A stretch of DNA of 64,000 nucleotides from Alphaproteobacteria bacterium (GCA_028281925.1 JANQIX010000014.1:25168-89167); one strand, 5' to 3'. Positions 51,417-60,913 are shown, counted from the stretch's first letter. The notes: generated from the sequence alone by a model not told the origin. A program made the numbers and translations.

Positions 51417-52271
51417 ATGGCCTATCTCAACCACTACCGCCGCTGCCATGCGCACGACCTGACACGGTTTCGGCCCCTGACCGTGGACGGCGTGCGCGTC
51501 GGCTGGGTTCGGCTGGATCTGCTCGACCATCTCGGCCGCTTCCCCGACATCTTCCGGATCACGGACGCCGGCGTCGCGCTGGCGCCGGAAATTGCCGGCT
51601 TCGATGCGCGCACCAACGCGTTCGACCATGTGGCTGGACGCCTGGCGGACGCCGGTGTCGTCCCGCATTCCCGGGGCGAGCGCTATGCCGTAACAACCGG
51701 ATGGGGGCAGCCGGCGCTGTTTTCCGTGGACCGTGCCCATGTGCCGGTATTCGGCGTACGCGCCTATGGTGTCCACCTGAACGGCTTGGTCCGCACGCAA
51801 GACGGTATTGCGCTTTGGATCGGTCGGCGTGCAACCGATCGGCCGATCGCGTCCGGCAAGCTCGATAACATGGTTGCGGGTGGCATGCCCATCGGCATCG
51901 GCCTGTTCGACAACCTCCTAAAAGAAGCGAAGGAGGAAGCCGACCTGCCCGCCGAGCTAGCCGCGCGCTCACACGCCGTCGGCGCCTTGGGATACCGGAT
52001 GGAAGTGGCCGACGGTCTACGCGACGACGTGCTGTTTCTCTACGACCTGGAACTGCCCGCCGACTTCGTTCCGCACAACACGGATGGGGAGGTCGAAGCC
52101 TTCTCCCTCATGCCGCTGGGTGAGGTTCGACAGCGCGTAAGGGACACCGACGATTTCAAGTTTAACGTCGCGCTGGTGCTGATCGACTTCATGATCCGCC
52201 ATGGCGCGATCACGGCCGACGATCCCGACTACCTGGCGCTGGTGGGTGGGCGCTGGCGGCTGGAGATCTAG
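51417..52271 (+). CDS. Nudix hydrolase with DUF4743-type N-terminal domain
   Basis: A protein of 284 residues. The first about 110 residues match the DUF4743 domain (FRITDAGVALAPE, HGWTR-like RLDLLDHLG), and the second half has a Nudix box variant: G-x5-containing KLDNMVAGGMPIGIGLFDNL then LKEAKEEADLP, with the E-A-x-E-E-A core that binds Mg2+. This two-domain layout is that of the TPK/yeast-type thiamin-related Nudix hydrolases, which degrade damaged thiamin diphosphate forms. The role here is inference from the architecture. The ATG at 51417 gives MAYLNHYRRC; upstream codons overlap the ACT-like gene. Confidence 0.75.
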   Translation: MAYLNHYRRCHAHDLTRFRPLTVDGVRVGWVRLDLLDHLGRFPDIFRITDAGVALAPEIAGFDARTNAFDHVAGRLADAGVVPHSRGERYAVTTGWGQPALFSVDRAHVPVFGVRAYGVHLNGLVRTQDGIALWIGRRATDRPIASGKLDNMVAGGMPIGIGLFDNLLKEAKEEADLPAELAARSHAVGALGYRMEVADGLRDDVLFLYDLELPADFVPHNTDGEVEAFSLMPLGEVRQRVRDTDDFKFNVALVLIDFMIRHGAITADDPDYLALVGGRWRLEI

Positions 52272-52624
52272 GCAGCAGGGTCTCTCACGCCTGCTGATGC
52301 GCTAAGGTCTACGTCTGCCTGGATCTCTGCCGGTGGCCCGCCGCCAGCAAACGACGAAAGGTCGACCAGAGCCGCGCGGCTGGCCGGCCGCCGCGGGCGG
52401 GCCTGGGTCTGGACCAGTTCTCATACAGGTAGAGAATAGACCGTGCGGTCTCAGTCTGCACCTGATCGTTTCCTCCAGTTGTTGCGCTCGCGCGGTTAGA
52501 TCCTTGCGACTGCAACAGTTTCTTGTTTCGTTCATATTCTCATTCTTTTTATCTCTATGCAACTCTTAAGATTGTGAACTTCCTGTTACCCTGGCCTGGG
52601 TGGCGCTGCCGGTTTGCCGGCAGG
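52272..52624. other. Gap of 353 bp between Nudix and GluQ-RS genes
   Basis: A CAGCAGG/CCTGCTG inverted repeat (about 52275-52299) just after the Nudix stop may act as a terminator. The 3' part (52480-52590) is the most AT-rich DNA of this area, with T-rich runs. No gene or RNA recognised; short frames on the minus strand look non-coding. Both flanking genes end here, so it is a convergent spacer. Confidence 0.4.
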
Positions 52625-53473
52625 CTACGGCATGTCCGATACGCCGATGGAAGACCAGATTTCGCCCGGTGCCATGCCCGCGGCCCGATGGTGGCGGATA
52701 CTCATCGCATCGCTGCGCTTGGCGAGACGCTGACCCGCATCGTCGGTGATCAGCCGGTGGTGGCGGTAGATGGGCGCCTTGTAGCCCAGCAGGATCTGCA
52801 GCGTCCTGTGGACGTGGGTCGCGTGAAACAGGTCTTCGCCTCGGGTGACCAGCGTGATGTCTTGCAGGTGGTCGTCGACTGTGACGCTCAGGTGATAGCT
52901 GGTCGGAACGTCGCGCCGCGCCAGAACGACATCGCCGAACAGGGCGGGCATCACGCGTTGCGGTCCGGCCAGCTCATCGAGCCATGTTGCTTCGCCGATC
53001 ACACTCGCCGCCCGCGCGCTATCCAGCCGGAGGGCGTAGGCGTTACCGTCGCCGATCCGCTGGTCGCGTTCGGCCTGCGGCAGGTTGCGGCATGTGCCGG
53101 GGTAAAGCGCACCGTCGGGTCCGTGCGGAGCCCGGGACATGCGCGCGACTTCTTGCTGTATGGCCTTGCGCGTACAGAAGCATGGATAGACGACGCCGAG
53201 CGATTCGAGCGCCGCGAGCGCGGCCCGATAGTCGGGCAAATGCTCCGATTGCCGGCGGACAGGCCGTTCCCAAGTCAGCCCAAGCCAGGCCAGGTCTTCA
53301 TAGATCGCGTCTTCGAAATGCGGGCGGCAACGCCCGGTGTCGATGTCTTCGACGCGTAAGAGGAAGAGCCCGCCGGCCATCCTGGCGGCATGCCATCCCG
53401 CGAAGGCAGAATAGGCATGCCCCATATGCAGGAAGCCGGTCGGGCTCGGGGCAAAACGGGTCACAATCGTCAT
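52625..53473 (-). CDS. gluQ: Glutamyl-Q tRNA(Asp) synthetase
   Basis: A 282-residue truncated glutamyl-tRNA synthetase that attaches glutamate to queuosine in the anticodon of tRNA(Asp). It lacks an anticodon-binding domain, as expected. The class I motifs are RFAPSPTGFLHMGHAYSA (HIGH-type HMGH at 16-19) and QRLAKRSDAM (KMSKS equivalent). The zinc-site residues CFCTRK and YPGTCR are present. The start at 53473 was picked because MTIVTRFAPSPTG is the family's conserved N-terminus; the GTG at 53488 is an alternative. Presence of this gene implies that the organism makes or salvages queuosine. Confidence 0.88.
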   Translation of the reverse strand: MTIVTRFAPSPTGFLHMGHAYSAFAGWHAARMAGGLFLLRVEDIDTGRCRPHFEDAIYEDLAWLGLTWERPVRRQSEHLPDYRAALAALESLGVVYPCFCTRKAIQQEVARMSRAPHGPDGALYPGTCRNLPQAERDQRIGDGNAYALRLDSARAASVIGEATWLDELAGPQRVMPALFGDVVLARRDVPTSYHLSVTVDDHLQDITLVTRGEDLFHATHVHRTLQILLGYKAPIYRHHRLITDDAGQRLAKRSDAMSIRHHRAAGMAPGEIWSSIGVSDMP

Positions 53474-53587
53474 TGCGGCGGCGATGGTCACGGGCCTTGC
53501 GGATCGGGCGATCACGCAAGGTGTGCCGCCTTGCGCCCATTCGGGCAAGGACCCGCCGGCCGTGTGCCCACCGGCCGGCGGAGGGCA

Positions 53588-53818
53588 TCACCCCCAGATG
53601 CGGGAGTGGGTCAGCGGATACTCGTCGTCTTCGTTGCTCGCCCGCGCTTCATGATGGCGCTGGACGATCGCGTAACCACGCGACTCCAGACGCTCAACCG
53701 CCAGGCGTGCCCGCGATGCGGCGATCGACGACCGCATGCGCCGCTTCAACTCCGGCTCGCGCGTGTCGCCTGGGATCGTCTCTTCGAACAGCTCACGCAG
53801 GATTTCCGTGGGCTCCAT
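53588..53818 (-). CDS. Small basic hypothetical protein
   Basis: A protein of 76 residues. The ATG at 53818 has a GGAGGG site 4-5 nt upstream. The sequence is helical with charged faces: MEPTEILRELFEETIPGD, then KRRMRSSIAASRARLAVERLE. The C-terminus is acidic then ends SRIWG. No known family recognised. In-frame codons to 53953 give a hydrophobic stretch but no ribosome site. It is transcribed on its own, 114 nt from the GluQ-RS gene, and may bind nucleic acid, given its composition. Confidence 0.45.
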   Translation of the reverse strand: MEPTEILRELFEETIPGDTREPELKRRMRSSIAASRARLAVERLESRGYAIVQRHHEARASNEDDEYPLTHSRIWG

Positions 53819-54277
53819 CAAACCCTCCTCAACAGTCAGCCGGGCAGTCCCGTCCGGCTCGATCGATTGTCGGGAAACACCGGTCCGGGTCCAAATTACC
53901 CAGGTTCCGGATACAGAGCAGACCATACCAAAGCTTTCTAAGTAAAGCGACAATTCGTTAGCAATGCGTTAAATTCGATTGTGAACAGTTAGTGACGATG
54001 CAAGTCGGTCGCACCCCTTCGACTGCGCCCATTGACGCCGGCCCGGGCCGCGCTTCGACCCTTGAGGCGCCTTCGCTGCCAACACATATCTCTAGTGGGC
54101 AGATGCCGAAAAGTGTGGGTTTGCCCGTGACACGAAGAATGGCTGCGTCTGCTCGACCCCCCTGTCTGCCTCCGAAGAGGCCGACTCGGGGAGTTAAGGC
54201 GACGCCGCAAAGTGGCTTCGCCGCAAGAGCCGGGAGGCCGAACCCAAGTTGCTCGATAGAGGACGGGGGAAAGCGAG
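53819..54277. other. Gap of 459 bp between divergent small genes
   Basis: An AT-rich stretch at 53920-53990 probably holds promoters. The remainder, 54000-54260, is GC-rich with short frames only on both strands. It could contain a structured RNA; I could not match any known one. GAGGACGGGGGAAAG just before 54278 is the ribosome site of the next gene. Confidence 0.35.
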
Positions 54278-54598
54278 ATGAACACATTGCAGGACAGGCG
54301 GCATGGTGACTCCGATCACCAAGCCCGCAATACCACAAGCATCATCCGATTCGCGATCATGGCCTGCGCCGCGGTTTTCGGCGCATCGTTTGCCCCGACA
54401 GGCCTTGCGCCGGCGGTGATGTCTTCGCTGTTCCTGATCACCGCAATCGCGGCCGCTCTGGCTGCGGCATTCGTACGCGAGCGCGTGTGGTCCGATCACC
54501 TGACGCGATGGGACGAGGCAGCGGCCCTCTTCGTGCTGAGCGGGATCGCCGGCCTATTCGTCGACCCTGCGGCGCTCGACACCTTGATGGCCCGGTAG
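54278..54598 (+). CDS. Small membrane protein preceding an M48 peptidase
   Basis: A protein of 106 residues. Following a hydrophilic N-terminus of about 20 residues there are three hydrophobic segments (IIRFAIMACAAVFGASF, AVMSSLFLITAIAAALAAAF, AALFVLSGIAGLFV), with WSDHLTRWDE between the last two. No family recognised. The stop codon is 3 nt from the start of the M48 peptidase gene, so it is translationally coupled. It may regulate, anchor or be a substrate of the peptidase, by position only. Confidence 0.6.
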   Translation: MNTLQDRRHGDSDHQARNTTSIIRFAIMACAAVFGASFAPTGLAPAVMSSLFLITAIAAALAAAFVRERVWSDHLTRWDEAAALFVLSGIAGLFVDPAALDTLMAR

Positions 54599-54601
54599 CA
54601 C

Positions 54602-55492
54602 ATGCGCGGATCACCGTCACTGAAGCGGGCGGCGCTTGAGCATGCCGTCAACAGCCTCGCGCTGATCGGGGCGATGGGCGCGACGCTGTTGTTTGCTGCA
54701 TGGCTGATCGCCGGCACCCAGGGCATCGTTCTGTCGCTGGTCGTGCTCGCCGTCACACTGGTCGTGGCCACCAGTGTTCCAGCGCATCTGGCGATGCGGC
54801 TGCAACGCGGCGTACCGCTATCGCCGGCGGAGGCGCCCTGGCTCTATGCCATCGTCGGTCGGCTGTCGCGGCGGGCTTGCCTTGAAACGATTCCGCAACT
54901 CTACCGGCTGCCGCAGCGGCGTCCCAACGCGGTGGCGGTGGGAACCGGCAATGCCGCGGCTATCGGACTTTCCGACGGCTTGGTGCGCATACTGACGCGG
55001 CGTGAGCTTGAAGGCGTGCTGGCCCATGAGGTGGCCCATGTGGCTGCCGGCGACACCGAATGGCTGCGGGTTACCGTGGGCATCGCCCATGTGACACGGC
55101 TGACCGCCGTCTTCGGCGTCATCGCTTGCACAGTCTTCCTGTTGGGCGGTGTAGGGTCCGTTCCGGTCTGGGCGGTGTTGTTCCTGCCTCTCGCTCCGGC
55201 TGGTGTCACGCTGCTGCAACTGGGCTTCTCGCGAAGCCGTGAGTTCGCCGCCGACCTGAAGGCAGCCGACCTGACGGGCGACCCTGCAGGGCTGGCGTCT
55301 GCGCTTGGCCGCATTCACGCCGCCTTCCGTTCGCCCTGGGATCTGGTCGGCCGGCTGCAGCCCACTGTCCCGGCCTGGTTGGGCACACACCCCGATCCGC
55401 GGGAGAGGATCGAGCGGTTGATGCGGCATGTGCCGGCCCAGCGAATGATGCGAGGCCCGTGGCCGGACGTCCCGCTGTGGCCCGCGCCCTAA
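54602..55492 (+). CDS. M48-family membrane metallopeptidase (HtpX-like)
   Basis: A protein of 296 residues. Two N-terminal membrane helices (LALIGAMGATLLFAAWLI, GIVLSLVVLAVTLVVATSV) are followed by the zinc motif HEVAH (H142-H146) in LEGVLAHEVAHVAAGD. Another membrane pair lies at about 160-200, then SREFAADLKAADLTGDPAGL, which supplies the third zinc ligand Glu. The layout is that of HtpX, a membrane protein quality-control peptidase, though it lacks the usual HtpX N-terminal MN(K/R)-type start, so I do not use the gene symbol. The start ATG lacks a strong ribosome site, consistent with coupling to the preceding gene. Confidence 0.8.
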   Translation: MRGSPSLKRAALEHAVNSLALIGAMGATLLFAAWLIAGTQGIVLSLVVLAVTLVVATSVPAHLAMRLQRGVPLSPAEAPWLYAIVGRLSRRACLETIPQLYRLPQRRPNAVAVGTGNAAAIGLSDGLVRILTRRELEGVLAHEVAHVAAGDTEWLRVTVGIAHVTRLTAVFGVIACTVFLLGGVGSVPVWAVLFLPLAPAGVTLLQLGFSRSREFAADLKAADLTGDPAGLASALGRIHAAFRSPWDLVGRLQPTVPAWLGTHPDPRERIERLMRHVPAQRMMRGPWPDVPLWPAP

Positions 55493-55500
55493 CGGCGGAT

Positions 55501-56943
55501 CTACCGCTCGGCGAAGCTGCGGCCGATCGCGTCGATCACCGGGCGGAAGATGTAGTTCAGGATCGACTGTGAGCCGGTGGTGATCGAGACACTGACGGTC
55601 ATCCCCGGCTGGACACTGTAGCGGTTGCCCTCGTACTCGAGGTAATCGCTTTCGAGGGCAATGCGGGCGGAGTAGTAGCGCTCGCCCTCGTCCGTTTCGA
55701 ACGATGTGGCCGAGATGCGGGTGATCTCGCCGCTCAGGCGCCCATACCGGTTCGGGGGGAAACCGTCCACCGTGATCTCCGCTCGTTGCCCCGTCCGCAC
55801 AAACCCGATATCCGACGGGTTGACCCGTGTCTCGATGACGATCGCCTCGTCCTGCGGCACGAGTGTCAGAACCGGCTGTCCGGTGTCGATCACCTGACCG
55901 ATGGTGGAGACCTGACGGGCGTTGACGATGCCCCGAATCGGAGCGGTGATGCTCAAGCGGGCAAGCCGGTCCTCCAATCCCTCCACCGTTTCGAGGACCT
56001 CGCTGAGTTCCGCGTTGACGGCACTGAGTTCGCTGGACGCTTCCCTTCGGCGCGTCGTCTCCAGCTCGGCCAGGGCGTTCTGAGCCTCGCCGACCGCAAG
56101 CTCGGCCTGCCGCAGGGCGGCCGCAGCGCTGGCGCTATCGCCTCGCAGCCGCACGGTCTCACGCTCGGTATCAAGGGCAACGACGCGCGAGCCGACGCCC
56201 TGGCGGAACAGCTGCTGGCGGATCTCCAGCTGCTCTTCCATGATCGTGACCTGCTCCGCCAGGCTTTCGGCGCGACGCGCGGCGATGCTGACCTCTTCTT
56301 CCCGCTGCTCGATCTGGCTGCGCAGGATCGCGCGTTCGTCGTCGATCGACTGGCGCTCGGCCTCAAACACGACCTGCTGGTCGGAGGCCAGAAGCGGGTA
56401 GTCCGCCGACCATTCGCTGAAATCGGGCTCAGCGCCGTTCAGCACGGCGCGCAGGCGGGTTGCCCTCAAGCTCAAGCTGGCCAGCCGCGCGCGAAGCTGC
56501 TCCAACTCCGCCAGCACATCATTGGGTCTCAGGCGGACCAGGACCTGGCCCGCCTCGACGATATCGCCCTCTTCAACCAGGATCTCGTTCACGATGCCGC
56601 CTTCGAGATGCTGGACGATGCGCACGGAGCCCGAGGGCGACACCTGGCCCGCTGTCATCGCCGTGGACTTCACCTCGGTCAGGCCGGCCCAGACGGTCGC
56701 GGCGGCCATCAGCATGCCGATTAGAAGAACCGTATAGAACAGCAGCCGCGGCGGCGGCTTTTCTTCCAGCATCACCGCCTTGGCGAGATGCCGCATCTGT
56801 TCCTGCCCGGGCGAGTGTCGCGCACGCGCCGGAATGGATATGAGGCGCGCGCTGCCAAGTGCAGGCGCCGGAGACGTGGTGGTCTCGGCGGCGATCGCGG
56901 TGTCCCGCAATTGCGGGCGGTCGGTTACAGATATCCCAGCCAT
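55501..56943 (-). CDS. HlyD-family type I secretion adaptor
   Basis: A 480-residue membrane-fusion protein that links inner-membrane ABC exporter to a TolC-type outer-membrane duct. A cytoplasmic N-terminus of about 70 residues leads to one membrane helix (LLFYTVLLIGMLMAAATVWAGL), then VQHLEGGIVNEILVEEGDIVE (lipoyl half), a long coiled coil rich in Glu/Arg/Leu (about 150-330), SITAPIRGIVNARQVSTIGQ, and a C-terminal beta-barrel region. The start overlaps the upstream ABC gene by 19 nt. It is the third gene of the operon ABC1-ABC2-HlyD. The TolC partner must lie elsewhere in the genome. Confidence 0.88.
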   Translation of the reverse strand: MAGISVTDRPQLRDTAIAAETTTSPAPALGSARLISIPARARHSPGQEQMRHLAKAVMLEEKPPPRLLFYTVLLIGMLMAAATVWAGLTEVKSTAMTAGQVSPSGSVRIVQHLEGGIVNEILVEEGDIVEAGQVLVRLRPNDVLAELEQLRARLASLSLRATRLRAVLNGAEPDFSEWSADYPLLASDQQVVFEAERQSIDDERAILRSQIEQREEEVSIAARRAESLAEQVTIMEEQLEIRQQLFRQGVGSRVVALDTERETVRLRGDSASAAAALRQAELAVGEAQNALAELETTRRREASSELSAVNAELSEVLETVEGLEDRLARLSITAPIRGIVNARQVSTIGQVIDTGQPVLTLVPQDEAIVIETRVNPSDIGFVRTGQRAEITVDGFPPNRYGRLSGEITRISATSFETDEGERYYSARIALESDYLEYEGNRYSVQPGMTVSVSITTGSQSILNYIFRPVIDAIGRSFAER

Positions 56944-59084
56944 TTTGGCAACAACTCTTCGGGCGTTCCGACAGATAACATCTGGCCAGCCACAAGAACA
57001 CCCATCCGGTCGGCCAACCGCAGATGGCTTGGTCTGTGGGTCACTAAGATGATCGTGCGATTTCCCCTGTAGTGCTCCAGTGCTTTGATGAACTGATTGT
57101 CGTGCTCCTCATCGAGATTGTTGGTCGGCTCGTCGAACAACATGATCGGTGCGTCACGCAGATAGACGCGCGCCAGCCCCAGTCGCTGCCGGAATCCAGT
57201 CGGGAACCTGCTGGCATCATGGTCCCCTATGCGTGTGTCGAACCCCTGCGGCAGCGCGCGAATATCGGGCAAAAGCCCCGCCATCTCGCAGGCGCGCAGG
57301 ATCTCGTCATGGCTGGCTGTGGGCTGGGCGAGACGCAGGTTCTGGGCGATCGTTCCGTAGAATTCGTGGCTCGTCTGCGGCAGATAGGCGACGGCCTGGC
57401 GCAGCTCTGTCGGATCGACCTGGCGAACATCGATGCCGTCGATGGTCACCGCCCCGGCCTGGGGCACATAGAGCCCGAGTAGGACCTTCAGCAGTGTCGT
57501 CTTGCCCGAGCCGCTCTTGCCCGTCACCCCGAAGATCTCGCCCTGCTGGACCTGCAGATTGATGTTGATCAGGGCTGGCTCCTGCTGAGGCGAGTGGCGC
57601 AGCAGGACGCGTGAGAAGCCGATGTTGCCCGCAAACACCTTCTTGCCGCGCGACAGTGCGTCGGGTTCGCGCTCCGGCGGATAGCGCAAAAGCTGATTGA
57701 GCTGCGCGATGCTCTTGGCGGTCTGCTCCAGCGAAATGAACAAGGTGAAGCCGGTCTGCAGCGGGGCCAGCACCCGCCAGACCAGCGCCATGCAGGCGAT
57801 CAGCGCGCCGACAGTCAAGGTGCCGTCGATCACCATGACAACGCCAATCGCCAGCGTAGCGATGCCCCCGGCCATCATCAGGGCCTGTGCGAGGGTCTGG
57901 ACTACTGCCTGCAGCACGACCGTCTGGAGATTGGCTGCGGCTGCATTGCCGGAGATCTCGCGGAACCTCTCAGCCCAGGTCTGTTCCGCGCCAAGCTGCT
58001 TGACCGTGCCGAAGCGCGACAGCAACTCGACCAGAAAGGCATGGCGCTCCGACCTGAGAAGGCTGGCCTGGCGGCCGAGCCGGCGGATCATCGGAAACAG
58101 CAGCAGGCCGAGAAAGACGTAGACGACGATCAGCACGATCGGCACCAGCGCCAGAGGCCCGGCCAGGAGGTAGATCACCGCTACGAAAACGAAGATGAAC
58201 GGCATGTCCAGAAACACGCCGGCCAGCGGGCTGGTGAAGAAATCCCGCAGGGACTCGAATTCACGCAGCCGTGCCACCTGGCCGCCCACCTGTGCGCGTT
58301 CGGTGAATATCGCGGGCAGATGCAAGACGTGCTCGAAGACCTTGCTGCCGATCAGATACTCCATGCGGCCAGCCAGATGCGCCTGCGCGCGGTCGCGCAA
58401 CCGGCGCAATCCGAACTCCGCGCCCAGTGCGAGAACGACACCGAAGGCAATGGCGCCCAAGGCATCGATCGACTGCTTGCCGATCACTTGGTCATAGATC
58501 GCCATGATGCCGAGAGGCACGGCCACACCAAGAATGTTCGAAAGCAGCGAGATGGCGAGCATCTGCGCGAACAGCGGCCGAAACCGGCGCAGTATCTCGC
58601 CGAACCAGTTGCTGTTGTCGCGGGGTTTGTTCGCGGGCTCCCGCTCGCGCGTCTCGATGACATAGGCGGTGCCGCGGATCTCGCGGGCATCGAACTCACG
58701 GACCTGCCGGGCCGTTCCGTCGAAGGCCCGCAACCGGATGCCGTCGCGGCCGAGCAGAACAAGCGGAAGGTCGCGGCGCGTCACGAACAGGCAAGGCAAC
58801 AGCCGCGGATCGAGGCTGGCTGCGGAGATGGTAAGCGGCCGCGTCACATATCCAAGGCGCGCCAGCACCGCTCGCAGCTCTTCCAGGTCCAGAGAACTGG
58901 CGAAATGCGGCAGCGACTCTGCGATATGCCGCGGTTCGCCGCGCCAGTTCAGCGCGCTCAGGATCGGCGTCAGGCACGCGCCCCATGAGCTGAGCGAGGC
59001 TTCACTGTCGCCCTGCGCCAGGGCGTTGGTCAGGCGTTCCGCCTGCTCGATCGCTGTCCCGTGGGCATCGAGAACCACCGTCAC
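56925..59084 (-). CDS. Type I secretion ABC exporter 2, with degenerate N-terminal C39-like region
   Basis: A 719-residue ABC permease/ATPase. The GTG at 59084 overlaps the upstream stop (GTGA), after GGAGAG. Residues 1-140 resemble the C39-like, non-cleaving domain of RTX exporters, with no catalytic Cys. A six-helix membrane domain follows (LAISLLSNILGVAVPLGIMAIY). The nucleotide-binding domain has Walker A GKSGSGKTT (near 525), signature FPTGFRQR in place of LSGGQ, Walker B IMLFDEPTNNLD and the H-loop ILVTHRPS. Catalytic Glu and His are intact, so this is the canonical half of the pair. Confidence 0.85.
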   Translation of the reverse strand: MTVVLDAHGTAIEQAERLTNALAQGDSEASLSSWGACLTPILSALNWRGEPRHIAESLPHFASSLDLEELRAVLARLGYVTRPLTISAASLDPRLLPCLFVTRRDLPLVLLGRDGIRLRAFDGTARQVREFDAREIRGTAYVIETREREPANKPRDNSNWFGEILRRFRPLFAQMLAISLLSNILGVAVPLGIMAIYDQVIGKQSIDALGAIAFGVVLALGAEFGLRRLRDRAQAHLAGRMEYLIGSKVFEHVLHLPAIFTERAQVGGQVARLREFESLRDFFTSPLAGVFLDMPFIFVFVAVIYLLAGPLALVPIVLIVVYVFLGLLLFPMIRRLGRQASLLRSERHAFLVELLSRFGTVKQLGAEQTWAERFREISGNAAAANLQTVVLQAVVQTLAQALMMAGGIATLAIGVVMVIDGTLTVGALIACMALVWRVLAPLQTGFTLFISLEQTAKSIAQLNQLLRYPPEREPDALSRGKKVFAGNIGFSRVLLRHSPQQEPALININLQVQQGEIFGVTGKSGSGKTTLLKVLLGLYVPQAGAVTIDGIDVRQVDPTELRQAVAYLPQTSHEFYGTIAQNLRLAQPTASHDEILRACEMAGLLPDIRALPQGFDTRIGDHDASRFPTGFRQRLGLARVYLRDAPIMLFDEPTNNLDEEHDNQFIKALEHYRGNRTIILVTHRPSHLRLADRMGVLVAGQMLSVGTPEELLPKWLGYL

Positions 59085-60913
59085 GCCGGCTCTCCCGGCT
59101 TTGCGACGGTCTGTGACGCGGGCACCAGGGGCTGGGGTGCGTGCCGCGGCGGCCCGCCATAGGCTCGCGGGTCGAACGGCTTGAGCCGGCCGTCGGCGAT
59201 CCGGTAAGCGCGGTCCGCGATGGACAACAACGACGGGCGGTAGCTGATGAGGAGGATGGTCGACTTGCCGCGCAGTTCCTGCAGCAGGTCCTTCATCCGC
59301 TTGTCCATCTCCATGTCGAAAGAGCTGTTCGCTTCGTCGAACAGGATCAGCCTCGGTTGCGTGACCAATCCACGGATCACCGCGATCTGCTGGCGCACAC
59401 CGCTGGGAAGGATGTCGTAGGTGGTGTCCCCAAGCGGCGTCTCCAGTCCCTGGGGCAAGCGTGCCAGCACAGCGTCGAGGCCGATGCGGCGGGCGAGCGC
59501 CATGGCCGTGTCCAGGTACTCCTCGCCGCGGAACATGGTGAGGTTGTCCAGAATGGTGCCGCGCAGGAGCTGTGCGCGCTGCGGCAGGTAACCGATCTGC
59601 GACCGCAGGGTCCGCTGGTCGAAATGGTCCAGATTGTGCCCGTCGAAGCTGACCGTCCCGGACGTCGGCTTCAACAGGCCCATGATCAGCCACATCAGCG
59701 ACGACTTCCCAGAGCCGTTGCCGCCGGTAATCGCCACCATTTCGCCCGCCGCGACGTCGAGATCCAGGTCCATGAACAGCGGTCTATCGGCCTTCGGTTG
59801 CGCGAACGAGACGCGCTCAAGCCGGAAGGCTCCGGTGATCTGCGGCAAGGGGCGGGCCGTGGGTCGGGTTTCCGCCGGCAGCGACATCAGCGCGCGATAG
59901 CGGTCCTCGGCAACCTTGATCCCCTGAAGCTGGGTCCATGCGCCCACGGCCCGAAGAAACGGCTGGACCGACCGACCTGCCAGCATGGTGCAGGCCGCCA
60001 GCATGCCGATCGTGAGGTCTCCGGCCAGGACCAACAGGCTGCCCACACACACCGTGGCGAACATGGTCAGGTTGGAGACAGTCGTGCCGATCGCCTGTGC
60101 GAAGGTCGATCGGACGGCGGTGGTGTGAATCGCACTGGCGGAACTGGCTTGCAGGCGGTCTAGCCGACGCGCCATCAGCCGTTCCAAGGCCAGAGACTTC
60201 AGTGTGTGGATGCCGCTTATGGTCTCGATCAGGAAGTTTGAGCGCCGTCCGTCGAGAAGGGAGCGCTCGGTCAACGCGGCACGCAGGCGCTGGCCTGCAA
60301 GAACGGTCAGGATCGCAAGAACGGCCAGCATGAAGGTGGGCAACAGAGCCAGCGGACCTGCGATGATGGCGATCAGCCCAATAAACAAGACGATGAAGGG
60401 CAGGTCGACCAGGGCAGTCAGCCCCTGCCCGCTGTAGAAGCTGCGCAGCTGGTCGACCGCGTTGATACGATCCAGCTGCGTTCCCGGCGCTGTCCCTTGC
60501 ACCGCCGTGCTGTCGGCCGTCAGCAGACGCTCGATGGCGCGGCACGAAGCCACATGCTCGAACCGCGCGGCAGACCAGGCATTGATGTAGGTCCGGATCA
60601 GGCCGAGCACCGCCGTGCCGAGGACGGCGCCCGAAAGACCCAGGATCATGAGCGTGAAGGTGTCCAGCGCCTGGTTGGGAATGATCCGGTCATAGGCTTG
60701 AAGGATAATCAGTGGCAGAGCCAGCGACAGAAGGTTCAACAGGAACGATGCCAGTAGGACGTCTGTCCGACCGAACGCCACGCGGGTCAGAGACCGCACT
60801 GCGGGCGCTATGCGCCGGGCCGACGGCTCCCGCGAGGCGGAACCGGTGTCGGCTGTCCGCGTCGTCGATGCCGTGTAGGCTGTCGTTGCCTCGGCGGTCA
60901 CAGTTCTCCGCAC
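59081..60913 (-). CDS. Type I secretion ABC exporter 1, with altered H-loop
   Basis: A 610-residue ABC permease/ATPase without the C39-like domain. It has six membrane helices (LLNLLSLALPLIILQAYDRI near 50-70) and a nucleotide-binding domain with Walker A GGNGSGKSS (near 397), signature LPSGVRQQ and Walker B LILFDEANSSFD. The H-loop reads LISYRPS, so the switch His is replaced by Tyr. A non-canonical site next to the intact site of ABC2 is the pattern of heterodimeric ABC exporters. Start codon uncertain: GTG at 60913 or a second GTG four codons later. It heads the secretion operon. Confidence 0.83.
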   Translation of the reverse strand: MRRTVTAEATTAYTASTTRTADTGSASREPSARRIAPAVRSLTRVAFGRTDVLLASFLLNLLSLALPLIILQAYDRIIPNQALDTFTLMILGLSGAVLGTAVLGLIRTYINAWSAARFEHVASCRAIERLLTADSTAVQGTAPGTQLDRINAVDQLRSFYSGQGLTALVDLPFIVLFIGLIAIIAGPLALLPTFMLAVLAILTVLAGQRLRAALTERSLLDGRRSNFLIETISGIHTLKSLALERLMARRLDRLQASSASAIHTTAVRSTFAQAIGTTVSNLTMFATVCVGSLLVLAGDLTIGMLAACTMLAGRSVQPFLRAVGAWTQLQGIKVAEDRYRALMSLPAETRPTARPLPQITGAFRLERVSFAQPKADRPLFMDLDLDVAAGEMVAITGGNGSGKSSLMWLIMGLLKPTSGTVSFDGHNLDHFDQRTLRSQIGYLPQRAQLLRGTILDNLTMFRGEEYLDTAMALARRIGLDAVLARLPQGLETPLGDTTYDILPSGVRQQIAVIRGLVTQPRLILFDEANSSFDMEMDKRMKDLLQELRGKSTILLISYRPSLLSIADRAYRIADGRLKPFDPRAYGGPPRHAPQPLVPASQTVAKPGEPA

